Of a stretch of DNA of 64,000 nucleotides, positions 46,986 through 59,220 are shown piece after piece. The notes under the pieces are model-generated. The model was given only the letters and a program-made list of their open reading frames with translations. It ran no database searches and had not been told where the DNA came from. Position 1 is the stretch's first letter. Each line of letters opens with the position of its first letter. Made by a program: the position numbers and the translations under genes. The stretch covers positions 17,154,751-17,218,750 of the forward strand of contig CM026429.1 of NCBI GenBank assembly GCA_014871385.1, in the 5' to 3' direction. The stretch is from Ceratodon purpureus (taxonomy: Eukaryota; Streptophyta; Bryopsida; Pseudoditrichales; Ditrichaceae).

Positions 46986-48480
46986 ACTGACGAGTGCACG
47001 TCATGGTGCATTAGAAAGATGCTCATAAGTTCAAAATGTGCAGAGCAAGACGAGACTCATGAGCCATGGGTCAGCATTTGGATAGACAGATTTCAAGGTC
47101 TGGACAACATTAGAAGCAGCGGAAAGGTTTATCTAGTACCCGCACGTCGTTTATGATTGGAATATCAAATCATCTATAATTTGTAGCCTCAAGATCTGAA
47201 ACGCAATTGATCTTTGCCATGTTTACATTGTAGGAGTTCGACCCATTCTACGGTGCCTAACAGACATGTTCACTATGTGGTCTGTCCAAGGGGGAGTTGA
47301 ATAATGCTTGCATGAAGGTTTGTGATGCGTCTGTTAAGCAGGAGGTCTCTATGATCCGGGGGACTAAGATATTCATTGATTCATATCGATCGCTTCCAGC
47401 AAGTCTTCTATCCTATTGCTCCTAGCCCTCACTCACAGCATTCGAGGACAGTACTTAACGCATCTCCCCAAATTACAACATTGTGCGAAATGAGATAACA
47501 TTGCGCATCTCGACAGAAACATCAGCCCCGCTCAAGCACCAATTCACTCAGACAAGTTAACATGGTCGTTTGTGGGACCCAATTCTAACGCACGAACACA
47601 CCCATCCCGTCCTTTCCAAGATACTAACAAAACCGCCATGAAACAGCAACAAAGATTAGAATGTGATTTCGAAAGACAACGCTCCAACCTGACTGGCGGC
47701 TAAGATTTCACATGGCGCTGACAGAGAACAGAAATGACTGCCAAAGACATACCCATGAATTGCTTAAGAACCCAGAGAGCATTGCCTCAGATCAACAAAA
47801 GAATCTCACAATATAAGTGGGGGTTTGGCCAAACAGCCTTTCATCCTCAACAAACTCCGTCCACCCATTAAGTGAACCAAGAAGCGTCGACCAACAAAGC
47901 GAAAAGATCCTTGCACCCAATCACACACATGACCAAAAGGTAATAGACGCGAAAGAAACGACCTGGGATGTAAGCGAGCAAACCTGATGGGACCAGGACG
48001 GGAGTAGGGGGGCAGACGGACGCACGGGACGGCGGGCAGGGAGAGGAGAGACGGGGTGACGGCAGGTGAGGGACGAGGGAGGGGGGGAGTAGGAGAGAGG
48101 CAATGGAGACAGTGAAGAATGGGGGAATGGGGAAGGGGGAATGATGCGGGAGCCCTGGATGCGTTGAGAAGGAAGTAAGTTTGTGCAGGAAGGGTGGTCT
48201 CGGTGGTGCTGATAACTTGGGAGTGGACTCCCTTCCGGGGGGGCCCCCCTGCCTCCGCTCCGTGCCTCCTCTCCCCCCGCACCCACGTGGCGCCCTCCTC
48301 CTGGGCTGGCCCCCTCCCTGCCATGCCATGCCGCCTGGCACCGCCCTACTGGCCCGGCTGATCCCCCATCAGCTCCCTCATCAGCCTCTCTCATCGTGCT
48401 TTGCCACAGCCCACCCTCTGCCCTCCGCCCCGACTCCGGCCTGGCCTGCGGACCACATCCTCTTCTCACTCTCTCTCTCC
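46986..48480 (-). promoter_or_regulatory. Promoter and leader of the right LEA-LysM gene (diverged outer arm)
   Basis: On the minus strand the order mirrors 26.7-28.6 kb: a GC-rich block (48320-48390), a CACTTAATGGGTGGACGG-like motif, GTGAAATCTTAGCCGCCAGT (left copy ATGAAATCTTGGTCGCCAGT), then the ATG. I estimate roughly 70-80% identity by eye, with indels. TCCC repeats lie at about 48502-48522 and a CATG repeat at about 48557-48575. Open frames here (47806-48523) come from low-complexity sequence. Confidence 0.55.
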
Positions 48481-48639
48481 CCTCTCTCACAGATCCCACA
48501 CCCTCCCTCCCTCCCTCCCTCACGCGCGCCTACTCACCGTTCGATTGTCAGCGGAGTGCATGCATGCATGCATGCAGCATTGCGGCCTTCGGAAGTTCGG
48601 CGGGCCTAATTCCTGATTCTCGTTATGCCCATTTTGTCT

Positions 48640-51600
48640 GCAATATCTACCATGTTGTCAATGAAAGCTAAGGTGTCCGTCTTGTGTACGTGCTTATCAC
48701 AGAGACCATTCTTCTGATTCATTGTTGATCATCTACCTTAGTTACAATGCTTCCATCCCAAGTACGAATTTCGCGCCAAGTGACTTGCAACATTATAGTA
48801 TGCCACATACATATCAGGCAACGTATCAGCAAGTTTGTTCGAATGCATGACATGCCTTCATCATCTTTTCCCAGAGAAAGTCACCAGACATAATAAACTG
48901 TGTCTTTCACGTTGACGAGGGTTCACACAGACTTGTTGCAGCTATGATCTCAAATATGAGTCCTACATTAGTACTGAATCTACTGACAGTTTGGGCACGT
49001 GGGTTTCCATACACGAGCTAGTTTCAGTGAAGCTCGGGTTGTCGAAAGTTCGAAACAATGCTTCGTTGCGTCCTCCGCCCCCTCTCAGCCTTCAGGGTGC
49101 ACTTAGCACTACTGTATGCCCCATGTTCATTCCCATGATTACAATTTCAACTTCTATCAAAAATATCGAGCATTAATCTTCTTGATCTTATCAGACCAAA
49201 AATTGCCTTTCAATAGCTCTTTGTAAAGCAAGCTAATTTCATCACATTCTTTGGCTCATTCAACCATAGGATCTTATAATCAACTTACTGAAACATTTTT
49301 TTTCCAAAATTTAGAACGAGAAACACAACCAATTGCAAGTTATAATGTTTAAAACTCATATATAAGTTTTTTTCAATCCTTCAAATGGCTTGGCATGAAC
49401 ATAACGAAGTATATATATTTTTTATTTTATTTTATTTTTCTCAAAGTTTAATAATTATTTTTCCCTTTCAAGAATCCTATCTAAAATAGCTTGTCACCAC
49501 ATTTTGGTTAAGAATGCAACCACTTTCGGTTGCAAATGCATTCAGAGATGTCGTTGCCAATTGATTACATATATTGATCATCACGGACCATGACTTTAGC
49601 GACCAATTTCCGGGATAGAACTAATGGATTCTAAAATATCGCTCTATTATCCACTACATTCTCAACTCTATCACCAAGATAATAATTCCAGAAGATAAAC
49701 TAGAATGCTCAAAGAGACTTAATAATTGTTGACTGGGATTTTGCCATGTAGGTTGATTTCTCAGGGTTGTCTCCACATTTCCACTTCCTCGTACTAACTA
49801 CTACTCCCTTCTACTGGCATTTTGATGGTGGCGGTCCTCCCTGGAAAATCCGTCCTACTTAGATCACATGCTACTCCTACTAAAATGGGAAAAGACTAGG
49901 AATTTTTAGGTCCACCGGACCAGCCAAATCTAATTTATGCCATGACATTGTTTCCACAATGCAACACCCTGAAGCTAGATCCTTATCCCGAGAAGGATAC
50001 AAATGCAAGATTTGAACTCCTAGTCTCACTATAGGTAGAATATTCTATTCCATAGGTCACATAGAGTAGGACATAGATTCCGCTTTTCCGGTATTGCGTG
50101 GCTAACTTAGAATTTGGGCTATTACTTATATCATCCACCATAGGAACTAGACGTTAGGTCGAGGAAAGTGCATGAGTATTCTAGACCAACCACTTACAGC
50201 TCAGAGGTATGTCTACCTCGAATTGACGTCAAGTAGAAGGTGGAATCATCCCCCTACTATTGACAAGTCGATCCACGGATGCTCTATGTTGGTCCGTAGT
50301 TTGGAAAGAGGGAATGGTGATAGCCTACCTTGTGCATGGAGATACCCTCTTCTCAACAACCGCCAAGATGGTATGCTTCTGATTCCTCCTTTCCGTACTT
50401 ACTATTCCTCCATCTTCCACAAAGTTCGCATCGGGGCGCTTTGACCACATTCTACATGGAAACACGTACACTACACTTAGTACAAAGACATGTACACCAC
50501 GCCTAAGACATTGGCGTTTTAAATCACAGTAAACTCCCCACAGTATATACACTACGCCTAAAGCATGGGCGTTTTCAACCATGCCTAGTCTAGGGGCGTT
50601 ACTGATCCTTTGACTTACTACAGAATACTAACCTTATTAATCTAAAAAAGAGATAGGAGAAAGGTGGAAAACTCAAAAACAACAAGAATAGAAAGAAGGG
50701 ACCACTCGCTTTGCCCATGCACTCAAGATTCAATACAAATCCAAAGTGGAGTAAAACTTAAAGTCTGGATTAAACACAACAACATTTGCATAACAAAATG
50801 GTGAAAGAAACATCCAAGTGTTCTTCCTTTTGAAGCTACTACGCCACGACATCCGCGATCCTAATCACGAGCCATGTGGTTGCCTTGACTTTTTGCTAGT
50901 CGAAGAAGCAAGACCAAAAGCTAAGAAAACAACAAAACTCACCGTCCAAGTTCACCTATCTACTTACCTAAAGCAACTCGCATCAAAATCTATCTAAGAA
51001 TCTACTCCTAATCCGTCCTCTTCTTCAACTTAGCGTCCCTCTTCTTATGTTTTGCTTTTTGCTACGGCCTGACTTGTCATGAGCCGCGAGTAGAGCAAGT
51101 GGAGGCGCCACTCTCAGCTCCTCGCCTCATAGTCCGGGAATATCTCCAGTCCAGCCAACGATCTCCTTAAACTCCGGTGCCACTAGCGTAACCAGTTGGA
51201 TATCTAGCATAAATTCCAAAACAAGTGGTTTAAGTGACGGCGCCACCAAGCCACTGTCCAAGAAATGTGCCGGTTGAAATATTAAGTGGAAGGTCCTCGG
51301 AGGGATCACTAGGCGTAAAAAGTACACATATAGGTGAGAACAAATATAGAGTGCCTTAAATTTGTTCCAAATAAAAAATAGATTTTTTTTTACTTATACC
51401 TTAGAGGGCATAGAAAGTGTTGTGGGGCATTATAAATGAAATAGGGTGTAGGTAATGTGGTCATATTTGAGTTTAGTCAATTATAATATACCCCTCACTT
51501 TTAAAAAAATTTATCCCAAAGTATAAGTATCATGAAGTCCATACATTGCCACGTCAGCATGAAAGGATAAGGTCATGTTCAATCAACTTATTGTAATGGT

Positions 51601-53200
51601 TTCATTACCCGCCACTTCTAGGTGACCCGTAAGTCCAAGATACTTGAACATGGACCGTGGATCAGACCACAAATCAACGGCTAGGCTTTGAAGAGGTCGG
51701 TTTAGATGTTTCTCTTGGCGGCATTAAGGTTTTTTGTTTCCTGGGGTTCCACTCTCTTTGGGCTAAGTTCTTCTGATCATCGAGTTTTTTGCTGGGTACC
51801 CTCTTCTACAAAGCCGTTGCAAATGATTGTGCTTAGGGTGGATTCGGGTGCGATGTTGGTGCTTCAATCGAGGTAGATACGGTCCTTGCGCATAAGGTGT
51901 GCAACTTTGATTCAGGTGAGATTGAGGATTTGCGCCTGTTGGAGTTGTTTTGAGATTTGTGGGTTTAGTTTAGGATTTCTTTTGTTGCTCTGCCATGAGA
52001 TCTTTGTATTAGTTGTTGCTTAGATCATTTGGGGATCACGTTCCTTTGCTAACCTCGGTTGATGTGGGTGGTTTTGAGTTTGTAGGGGTTGGAACACTAG
52101 TTTTTTGGTGTGTTTATGAATACTAGTTTTTTCATAAACCATGTTATTCTGCTTATCCAACTTCCATACATTGTACATTTGAATTTGTAGCAAACTTAAA
52201 TTTTGTTTTTAAACCTTAAGTGAGGAGTAATCAATGAAGTGGTGTATTTGTGTGTTGTCTTGTAAAGAGTGTCGGTGAGTGGAGAAATTGATCCAAAACC
52301 TACCGTTTCTTGTCGTTATCGATACTAAACCCGCCACTTCAGAGTGCTTTCAACTTCTTTTTTTTGATGTTCATGTATTCTGGTTGATGCTGAACAATTG
52401 TGGTTCTTGTATGGCACCTTAGACCTAAACTTCCTTCCATTGTTGTTGTGATTTCAGTAACCATGTGATATTGTTCTTATAGAAAGAGCACGGTGTTAGA
52501 AATGCTCAAAGAAAAAATTCACATACTTATTATAAGTAATATAGGGTGCCATAAAACACCTTAACCCGAAACTTATACTTATCTATAGCCCCCACTTTAA
52601 AAACACAGATTATAAAATTATCTAATAATAGTCCCTTCAAAAAATAGTGGAGAGTAAGTAATAGCCCTCTATAAAATATTCCATGTTCGCACCTATCCCC
52701 TTGATTTTTATGAACAGTGACCCTCTCGAGGAAAGGTCGATAGGAGGTTAGGCCCTTAAATCCTAGGCGCCTTGAGCGAATGGGGTCAAGGTCATAGATG
52801 TAAAGTTAGAAACTTGCCTCCACCCGGATATCAAATTCACGAATCCACTTTCCGGGATTCCACTACTTCCCCTGCTAAGGTTTCCACCTTCAAGGGATTT
52901 CTAACACAACATTAGTTAAGGGTTTTCAAGTAACCTAACACTTTATCTTTTTATTTTATTTTCATTTCATAACAACCAACATAATGTCTACGCAAAAAGT
53001 CGAAACATGACACTCCTAAACCTAACCCATTTGGTAAATTTTGGGGATAATATGTTTTGAAGCATTATTCCAGACATTGCTTAATTTGACATTTTTTTTT
53101 TGACAAATAAGAACAATCTAACTAGTGGTCTTCCATCATCATTATTACAAAGTAGAAACTTAAATAGCCTTGATTTTATTTTAATGACTCAAATGTAGAT
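48640..53200. other. Gene-poor, repeat-derived DNA
   Basis: No supported coding frame was found. Sequence composition and scattered stop-ridden stretches (for example 49800-50600 and 51560-52100) suggest old transposon DNA that I cannot classify. An open frame at 51127-51327 (minus) has no motif. The recognisable item is the partial TTAA-family copy annotated separately. Confidence 0.45.
49190..49500 (-). mobile_element. Degraded fragment of the TTAA (piggyBac-like) family
   Basis: Read on the minus strand, this stretch follows the 3' third of copies B and D: TTGAAGGATTGAAAAAAACT, then TATAAGATCCTATGGTTGAA, then AGCTTGCTTTACAAAGAGCT. These match TTGAAGGATTGGAAATAACT, TATAAGATCCTACGGTTGAA and AGCTTGCTTTACAAAGAGGT in copy B. 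Ends are not preserved. Confidence 0.6.
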
Positions 53201-53203
53201 CTT

Positions 53204-53377
53204 CAAGAGGCTATGAAGCTACAAGATTGTTTGATTTACCTTGATCTTTCCTTTAACTAAATAGACAGAGAGATTCCCTCTTCATTTGGTAATCTAACAC
53301 TTTTCACTTCTCTCTATCTTGATAAAAACAATTTGAGTGGAAGTATTCTCTTTGAGTTAGGAAATTCCAAACTTATC
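53204..53377 (+). pseudogene. Leucine-rich-repeat gene fragment with an in-frame stop
   Basis: The translation gives two to three plant-type LRR units: LIYLDLSFN, stop, IDREIPSSFGNLTLFTSLYL, DKNNLSGSILFELGN. This is the LxxLxLxxNxxxGxIP pattern of LRR receptor kinases. A TAA interrupts the first unit, and no kinase or further repeats surround it. It is a captured or relic fragment. Confidence 0.7.
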
Positions 53378-53691
53378 ATTGGCAAACATTAGCACTACAC
53401 CTATGATGGCCAAAAATAAATAGAATTTTGGTTTGTCACAACAATGAATAATTTTCAATCAGTCATAACTTTGTCATAACAATGAATCTATTACTATCGT
53501 TATTTTACATATTTTTTATTAGTTTTTAGATCTCCTGTTTTTTTCAGAATTTTTTAATTTGTTTTTAATTCTCTATAAATTTTCATACATTTGAATCATA
53601 AGTCTTGGCCTATGGACATGGACTTTGGAGCCTCACACTATGACCAGCAAAGTCCATGACCACTATTCACTGCAACAATCACGTCAATTAA

Positions 53692-54617
53692 CCCCTAAAG
53701 GTTCTGGAAATCCAAAATGGCTCTCGGCTGTTTCGGGCCGTCTAGATGAAGGGGTTAAAAGAAATATTTTTGCCTAAGAATTTTACTGGATGCTCGTTAT
53801 ACAGCAAAGTGTATGTGGTAAAAATTTCAATGCCAAATTTCACTTTTAGAACCTTCATCTAGGAATTTTAGGTTTCAAGTCCAAAACGGGCAGTTTAAAA
53901 TTAGGTTTTTTTAGATTTTTTTTTTGGAAATGTGTTCATAACCAATTCACTACTCAAAATCCAAAGTGGCCTATGTCAAAAAGCTTACCAATTTTACAAG
54001 GGCAGCCTCCAAAAATCACAGAAACAACCTTCTCAGTTTTTGGTAATTTTACAATTTTTTCTTTCAAAATTTGTCAAAATTTGAGATTTAGGAATTTTTC
54101 AAAATTTTTTTTTTCAATAATTCAAAAAATCATGGACATAACTTTTAACTGTTTACTTTTTTAAAAAACCAAAAGCATTTCACGTCATTTAGGTTTTACC
54201 ATATTGTGGTTTTTGCACCTTCTTGTGGAAATTAATTTGCATGAAGGCCAAAAAACTGTAATGAGACTCCAAAATTTTGCATAGAGGTGCTCAACTTAGT
54301 TACCTACATGGAAAAAATTATGAGCAAAATATTTGAGGTAACAATAATCAAGTCTCCCTTGGCACCATTTAGAGTATGCCTTTCCCGCAAAGCCAAAAAA
54401 AAAAACAGTAAACTTTGAACGTTATAATCTCTCAAATGGTAAAGATCCAACCGTTGAAATTTAACATGGTATTAGTGCAGGTAGTTAGGTTTAAGATCTT
54501 ACGGTTGGATGTATCAAAAAAATAAAAAATTAAGAATCATACATCAACTTCTACAAGGTCGTCAAAAATCACAGTTTTTGGTTTTGGAGGTCCAAAAACG
54601 GCTTGAACCTTTAGGGG
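53692..54617 (+). mobile_element. TTAA-flanked piggyBac-like element (copy C)
   Basis: The 926-bp element begins CCCCTAAAGGTTC and ends with the perfect complement GAACCTTTAGGGG. It is flanked by TTAA at 53688-53691 and 54618-54621. The interior is AT-rich with no transposase. It shares the AAGATCTTACGGTTGGA-type motif with the other copies. Confidence 0.82.
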
Positions 54618-54899
54618 TTAAGGATTGGCAGGACCCGTCTTTGTAAAGTTGCCATTGGGGTCCCGCCAACTCTAATAATTAGGCCGGTCACTCCAAATGA
54701 GCCCCTTTGGACGGTAGCTTGGAATGACAATTTACGGAATGTTATATTTTGACATTTACACACTCACACTTCTTAGAAATTGTTTATTGTTGGCAGTCGA
54801 AGGCAAAAGGCTTCTGCAAAATGTTTTTCACAATTTTGAGGTTTATTTTTTGGGGAGGTATTCAAAACTTTCTGAAATGGTATCAAATGAATACATTAA

Positions 54900-55821
54900 C
54901 CCCTAAACTCCCAGGCAACCAAACTATGGTCGCCGGCTATTTTGGGTAGAGTCCTACAGTGTCAAAAAGAACTTTCAACTTTTGAGATTTTGCATGTAGA
55001 TTCTCTAGGTCATTGTGTACATGCAAAGCTTTGTTTGATAAGATTTGGTTATGTAATGCAAAAGTTATGAATGGTTGAAGATAAAACATCTCAACACGGG
55101 CAGCCACAAAAAATTTCAAATATATTTTTTAAAAATAATTAAAAATGTCATCATTTTGTAGAGATTCATATTTAAATAGAACGCTTTGATTCAGTCCATT
55201 CCAACAAGTGAGGTAAAAGATATGACAAGTCATGTTATGTGGGCAGTATAATCAAGTTTTCATGAAAAAAACTTCAAGAACTCATTTTAAAAACAATTTT
55301 AACAATTTTTCAAAAATAAAAATTGTAGATTTTTTTTGTTATGTATCACGTCATTTTTACCATTGAAAGTGACGTTATCCACTTTAATATGGATGTAATA
55401 AGCAATTTAGTTTTTCCTTGTATTCTACATTGTATTTAGATTTACATATCTTTTGAAGATGAAATCTAGGTTTTTTTTCTTGATATTTTTTATGTAGATT
55501 TTCAAAGTCATTTTTGAATTAGAATATGGCGTTGCCCATTTCAAATTTGTAAAACATATTTTTTGAAAACTCATTGAAAGTGAGATTTCAGCTTTTTGAA
55601 GGATTGAAAAGAACTTGTTTCTTAACTTTGAACACTATGATCTTACAATTGGTGTTGTATTTATCTTTAAAATTTTGGGGAAGAATGTCTCAATAAGTTA
55701 GCTATAAGATCCTACGGTTGAAATTGCAAAAAAAAATCATAAAATTGGAAAAACTAACATGCTTCACAAAGGAGTGTTGAAGGGCAGTTTTTGATGTGAA
55801 TTCATGGTGGTCATTTAGGGG
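54900..55821 (+). mobile_element. TTAA-flanked piggyBac-like element (copy D)
   Basis: The 922-bp element begins CCCCTAAA and ends TTTAGGGG, flanked by TTAA at 54896-54899 and 55822-55825. It aligns along its length with copy B at 32.5 kb. It lies only 280 bp from copy C. No coding capacity. Confidence 0.8.
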
Positions 55822-55967
55822 TTAACATTAATGATCTTCTATTGGTACTAAATGGATACATTAACATATATAATTGGATAATTTGCGCTTTACATTCCAA
55901 ATATTAAAAATTCTAAGTAATGTTGAAGTATTTGCGCTCAAATTAAACACCATCTCCATAAAATTAG

Positions 55968-56031
55968 AAGTAAAAGCGTATTGAGGCAGGTTTGAGGTAC
56001 ATTTCAAGCTTACCTCAACACGCTTTTACTT
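55968..56031 (+). repeat. 64-base hairpin with 19-bp arms
   Basis: Arms AAGTAAAAGCGTATTGAGG (55968-55986) and CCTCAACACGCTTTTACTT (56013-56031) are complementary with one mismatch. The inner part pairs further (AGGT...ACCT) with a bulge. Size and shape would suit a tiny foldback element or a small-RNA precursor. Nothing distinguishes these by sequence alone. Confidence 0.6.
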
Positions 56032-56049
56032 TTTAAGAACACAATTTTA

Positions 56050-57671
56050 AATCAAACTAAAATTAGAAAAATAAATGTTATATAATAGAAAATTCAGATA
56101 AGAAAGCATTCATTTCTAATACACAACTTTGAAAAAATAATTTGGAAAAACAGTTGCGGTCCATATGCATTGTTGTTATGACTAAATATATTATATGAAC
56201 TTGTTATTTTTTCTTATTTATTTACATTCCTTTACATTTGATTTTTTATTTATTTTTAAATACATTCGTTTTATATGTGAAATTAAATTATAAACTAAAT
56301 TCAAAGTAAAAGAGCTTAGAGGAAAAGGTGGGAAGGAGGAGAAAGAAAGTGGAAAGGATGAGCGGAGAAGCTGGAAGGAATAGAGGGCCACCCCCCACCC
56401 CCCACTCCCCTCTGGCAGTTTAACAATGAGTGCTCACGGTGATGAGTCCAAGGCTATCCAAGGCCTCCAACCGCCGGCCCCCATTGCTGGTCATGCCCTT
56501 TAGGTTTGAAGTGAACTATTTTTTTGCATTTTTCCAACAAAAAAACTTTGGACTCTCATCTTAGTTCAATCTGAATTTTTGATAGTTGATAGTGTGTTTT
56601 ATTTTTGGCAACAGGCTCTGTGGCAGAGCCAACATAGTACGTTCCCTCCAAAAATGGACCAATCTCATGCAATCCCTCCCGCAGTTTGTAGCTACACTAG
56701 TGCAAACTGCTGTTTAATACACCAGAACCTACACCCATTTTCGGAGTGCATCCAGGCAGCAGGCTTCGGTGTGCTCAGAATTTGTTTGGTGTAATAGTGC
56801 ATACTTTGTTTCCATTCAGAGCCGGCCCATGTTTGGCCCGCTTCAGACTACCCGGCCCCACTCTGACATTGTCGCCCCGGCACTTTTCCCATGCGCGGTG
56901 ACAGCTCACGACCGGAGTGAAAGTGGTTTTCAATTGTTACTTGTCCTGGATGTACTTCTCCTTCCATTCATCGGAGAAAAGTAAGGGGTAAATGTAAGTG
57001 AACGTAGATAAAACCAAGCCGCGGTTATTACTTTTACATGAATAAGACCGGCCCGATGCTGTCACCCGGGTATGGCTTATACGAAGGGCTGATATTTATG
57101 TCCAGTACATGACCTATGGAGTAGATTGATAACCGTCGACGACCACTTACGAGACAATCTCCACTTCATAACCGGGGATCGGGTTTATACCCGGGGTCGA
57201 TTGAGGTCCACGAAAAGGATTTCAAGATCGGATATTATGCTCAATGATCGGATACTTCATATGCGGGGGTCGGCCTATTTGGGTCGGTTACGTGGCGCTG
57301 CTACATTGCACAGGCTTGCCAAATTAGGCAATTATTTATTTGGAGGGATCCAGCAGTTGATCCGAATATTCTGATTCGGAATGCACAGTTAGACATGCGG
57401 TTACGGCGGAGATTTATGAAATTGCAGAGGTGGCGCAATGTACGCTGTAGGGTATCAATGGGCAATACATAATCCATAAAAGTAGCATCCGAACGAAACA
57501 AAGATGACACTGAATATCCACGAATATCCCAAATTTTATAAAATCACGAGATTAAATGTCTGAAATGATACCGACAGACATTACAGAAACGCTGAAAGGA
57601 ATCACCGACGCCTACTCTGCGTGGGCTGATCTATGCAATCGATGGAAACTAACAACACCTTCTGCGTTCTA
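56050..57671. other. Intergenic; possible CACTA-type element end at 56695
   Basis: No supported gene. A CACTAGTGCAAACTGC motif at 56695 resembles the start of a plant CACTA (En/Spm) transposon, and AGTGCA recurs at about 56746 and 56797. The region 56820-57300 is richer in GC than its surroundings. The matching other end would lie beyond the window, so this is only a suggestion. Confidence 0.25.
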
Positions 57672-59220
57672 TTACGTTGTGTTCCGGACTAGATATCTCG
57701 TATTCCACTTCACAAAGATTGATGACCCAGATTTTTTGACAACCGCGTCTCCCAGTACTGCAAACGGTTGTCTCTCTTCGATGTGCATTAATTTGCACCC
57801 CGGTTCTGAAACAGAGTGCACTTGGACCATTTGCTCTCCCTGGCTGCACAAATGGCCCAATCTCTGTGTTCTGCATTTCCATGAACCACCACTCTTCCCC
57901 TCTGCAACTACCTTGTCGGGAAAATCAGGATGGAGAATATAAACCGGCTTGTTACAAGCAATAGGGTCCGTTGTCAACCGAGGAAGCATCAAAAGACCAT
58001 GTCGAATGCGTTCACGAGCAGGACGTCTCAACGTACCTTCCTCGGCCTTAGTCGTGGGCTTTTGCCTGGTGGCTACTCTGGAGCCTCCGCTAGGTGATGA
58101 CGGAATTCCCTCGGTCCCTGCAGTTGTCCCCGCGTCAACGGCACCCAATATCCTTTCACCTCTCCAGTCTTCGTTGCGATCGAAGTACCCGTCCAAGAAA
58201 GGTTTAATCGGACCCGCAGTCGGAGAGGGTGCACGGATGGAATGAGAAACAGAGGTGGAGATTACACTTGGAGAGTGAGGGCGTGGAAAATTAGGATTCC
58301 GCAGGTCCATACTCGGGGTTATAAGTACAGTAGATCCTGACATCCACGACGAGGGTGGTTGAGCAGGAGACAGCGGGTCTGTTAATTTGGTAGGAGGAAC
58401 GTGTTCGGCTGGTGGCTCAACACTTGGAGTCATTTGCTCTGGAATCGAGGGCGGTGTGGCTTCTCTAGAGAGGGACGCATGCACAGTTTCTTCAGGGACA
58501 GAAAAGTCACCAACTCCGCCCATTGCAGGAGGAGCCGTCGGCTGCAGTGCAGCATCCACGGTGTCCTCTGGTGAACTAAGATTGCGGGTTAAATGCGGGA
58601 CTAGGGAGGGAGGGATACTGACCGGGAGAGTGTTGCCAGATTCACCCTTGAGGCATCGCATGAGAAGTTCTGTGACGAGGTTTTGTCCGTCGAGTACTTG
58701 CTTTAGGGACTGCTCGTTGCTCGTCACCTGAGTTGAAATTTTAGCGACAACTGATTCCAATGCGTGTATACGACTTGAATTTTGAGAATGCGCATTCGAG
58801 TGGGAGGACATCGTACCCCGTGGTCGAGTATAATCCGGAGTTGCTGACTGCCACATATTCGAGTAAATAAGCATGGTTAATGTATGATATGTGACTGTGG
58901 TGGACTGTGAAAGCACTACACGCTCCAGTAATACACTTAAAGCATCATACAACTTAAGCAACAACACGGTTTGAATAGTATACCAAAACGGACCAATTTG
59001 ATGGTAAGGCATAGAGGAATCTTACCATTGGGTACAATGGGTGGCCTCCAGGACATGCTGCTGCGGTAACAGATGCAGTGGTCACTGGAGTTAGTCGAGG
59101 AGAGTCTTCACTGTCGGTGAAGAGTGATGACATGCTCCTTTCTGTAGTCGGAGTCGCTCCAGTTCGAGCCTCGATGTGCACTGGTTCTCCCCCGCTTGGC
59201 TTTGCACAATCCGATGACAT
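57672..59220 (-). CDS. Coiled-coil protein with DUF8039-like C-terminus, probably transposon-encoded
   Basis: Two minus-strand exons (59220-59026 and 58847-57672) join in phase 0 to 456 residues, starting at ATG 59220 (MSSDCAKPSGGEP). A short coiled coil lies at about residues 90-135 (ALESVVAKISTQVTSNEQSL). Then come about 200 Pro/Ser/Thr-rich residues and a folded C-terminal module of about 90 residues (KPVYILHPDFPDKVVAEGKS, QPFAVLGDAVVKK, FVKWNTRYLV). That module recalls the DUF8039-type domain found at the ends of plant transposon proteins. The resemblance is from memory of the pattern, not a search. No catalytic motif is seen. It follows the ParB-methyltransferase gene on the same strand 1.2 kb away, so both may belong to one mobile element. 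Confidence 0.6.

Noticed and set aside
22521-55825. TTTAGGGG/CCCCTAAA motifs considered as interstitial telomere repeats
   Set aside because: They occur singly, in inverted pairs 0.9-1.1 kb apart and flanked by TTAA, so they are transposon ends rather than telomeric arrays.
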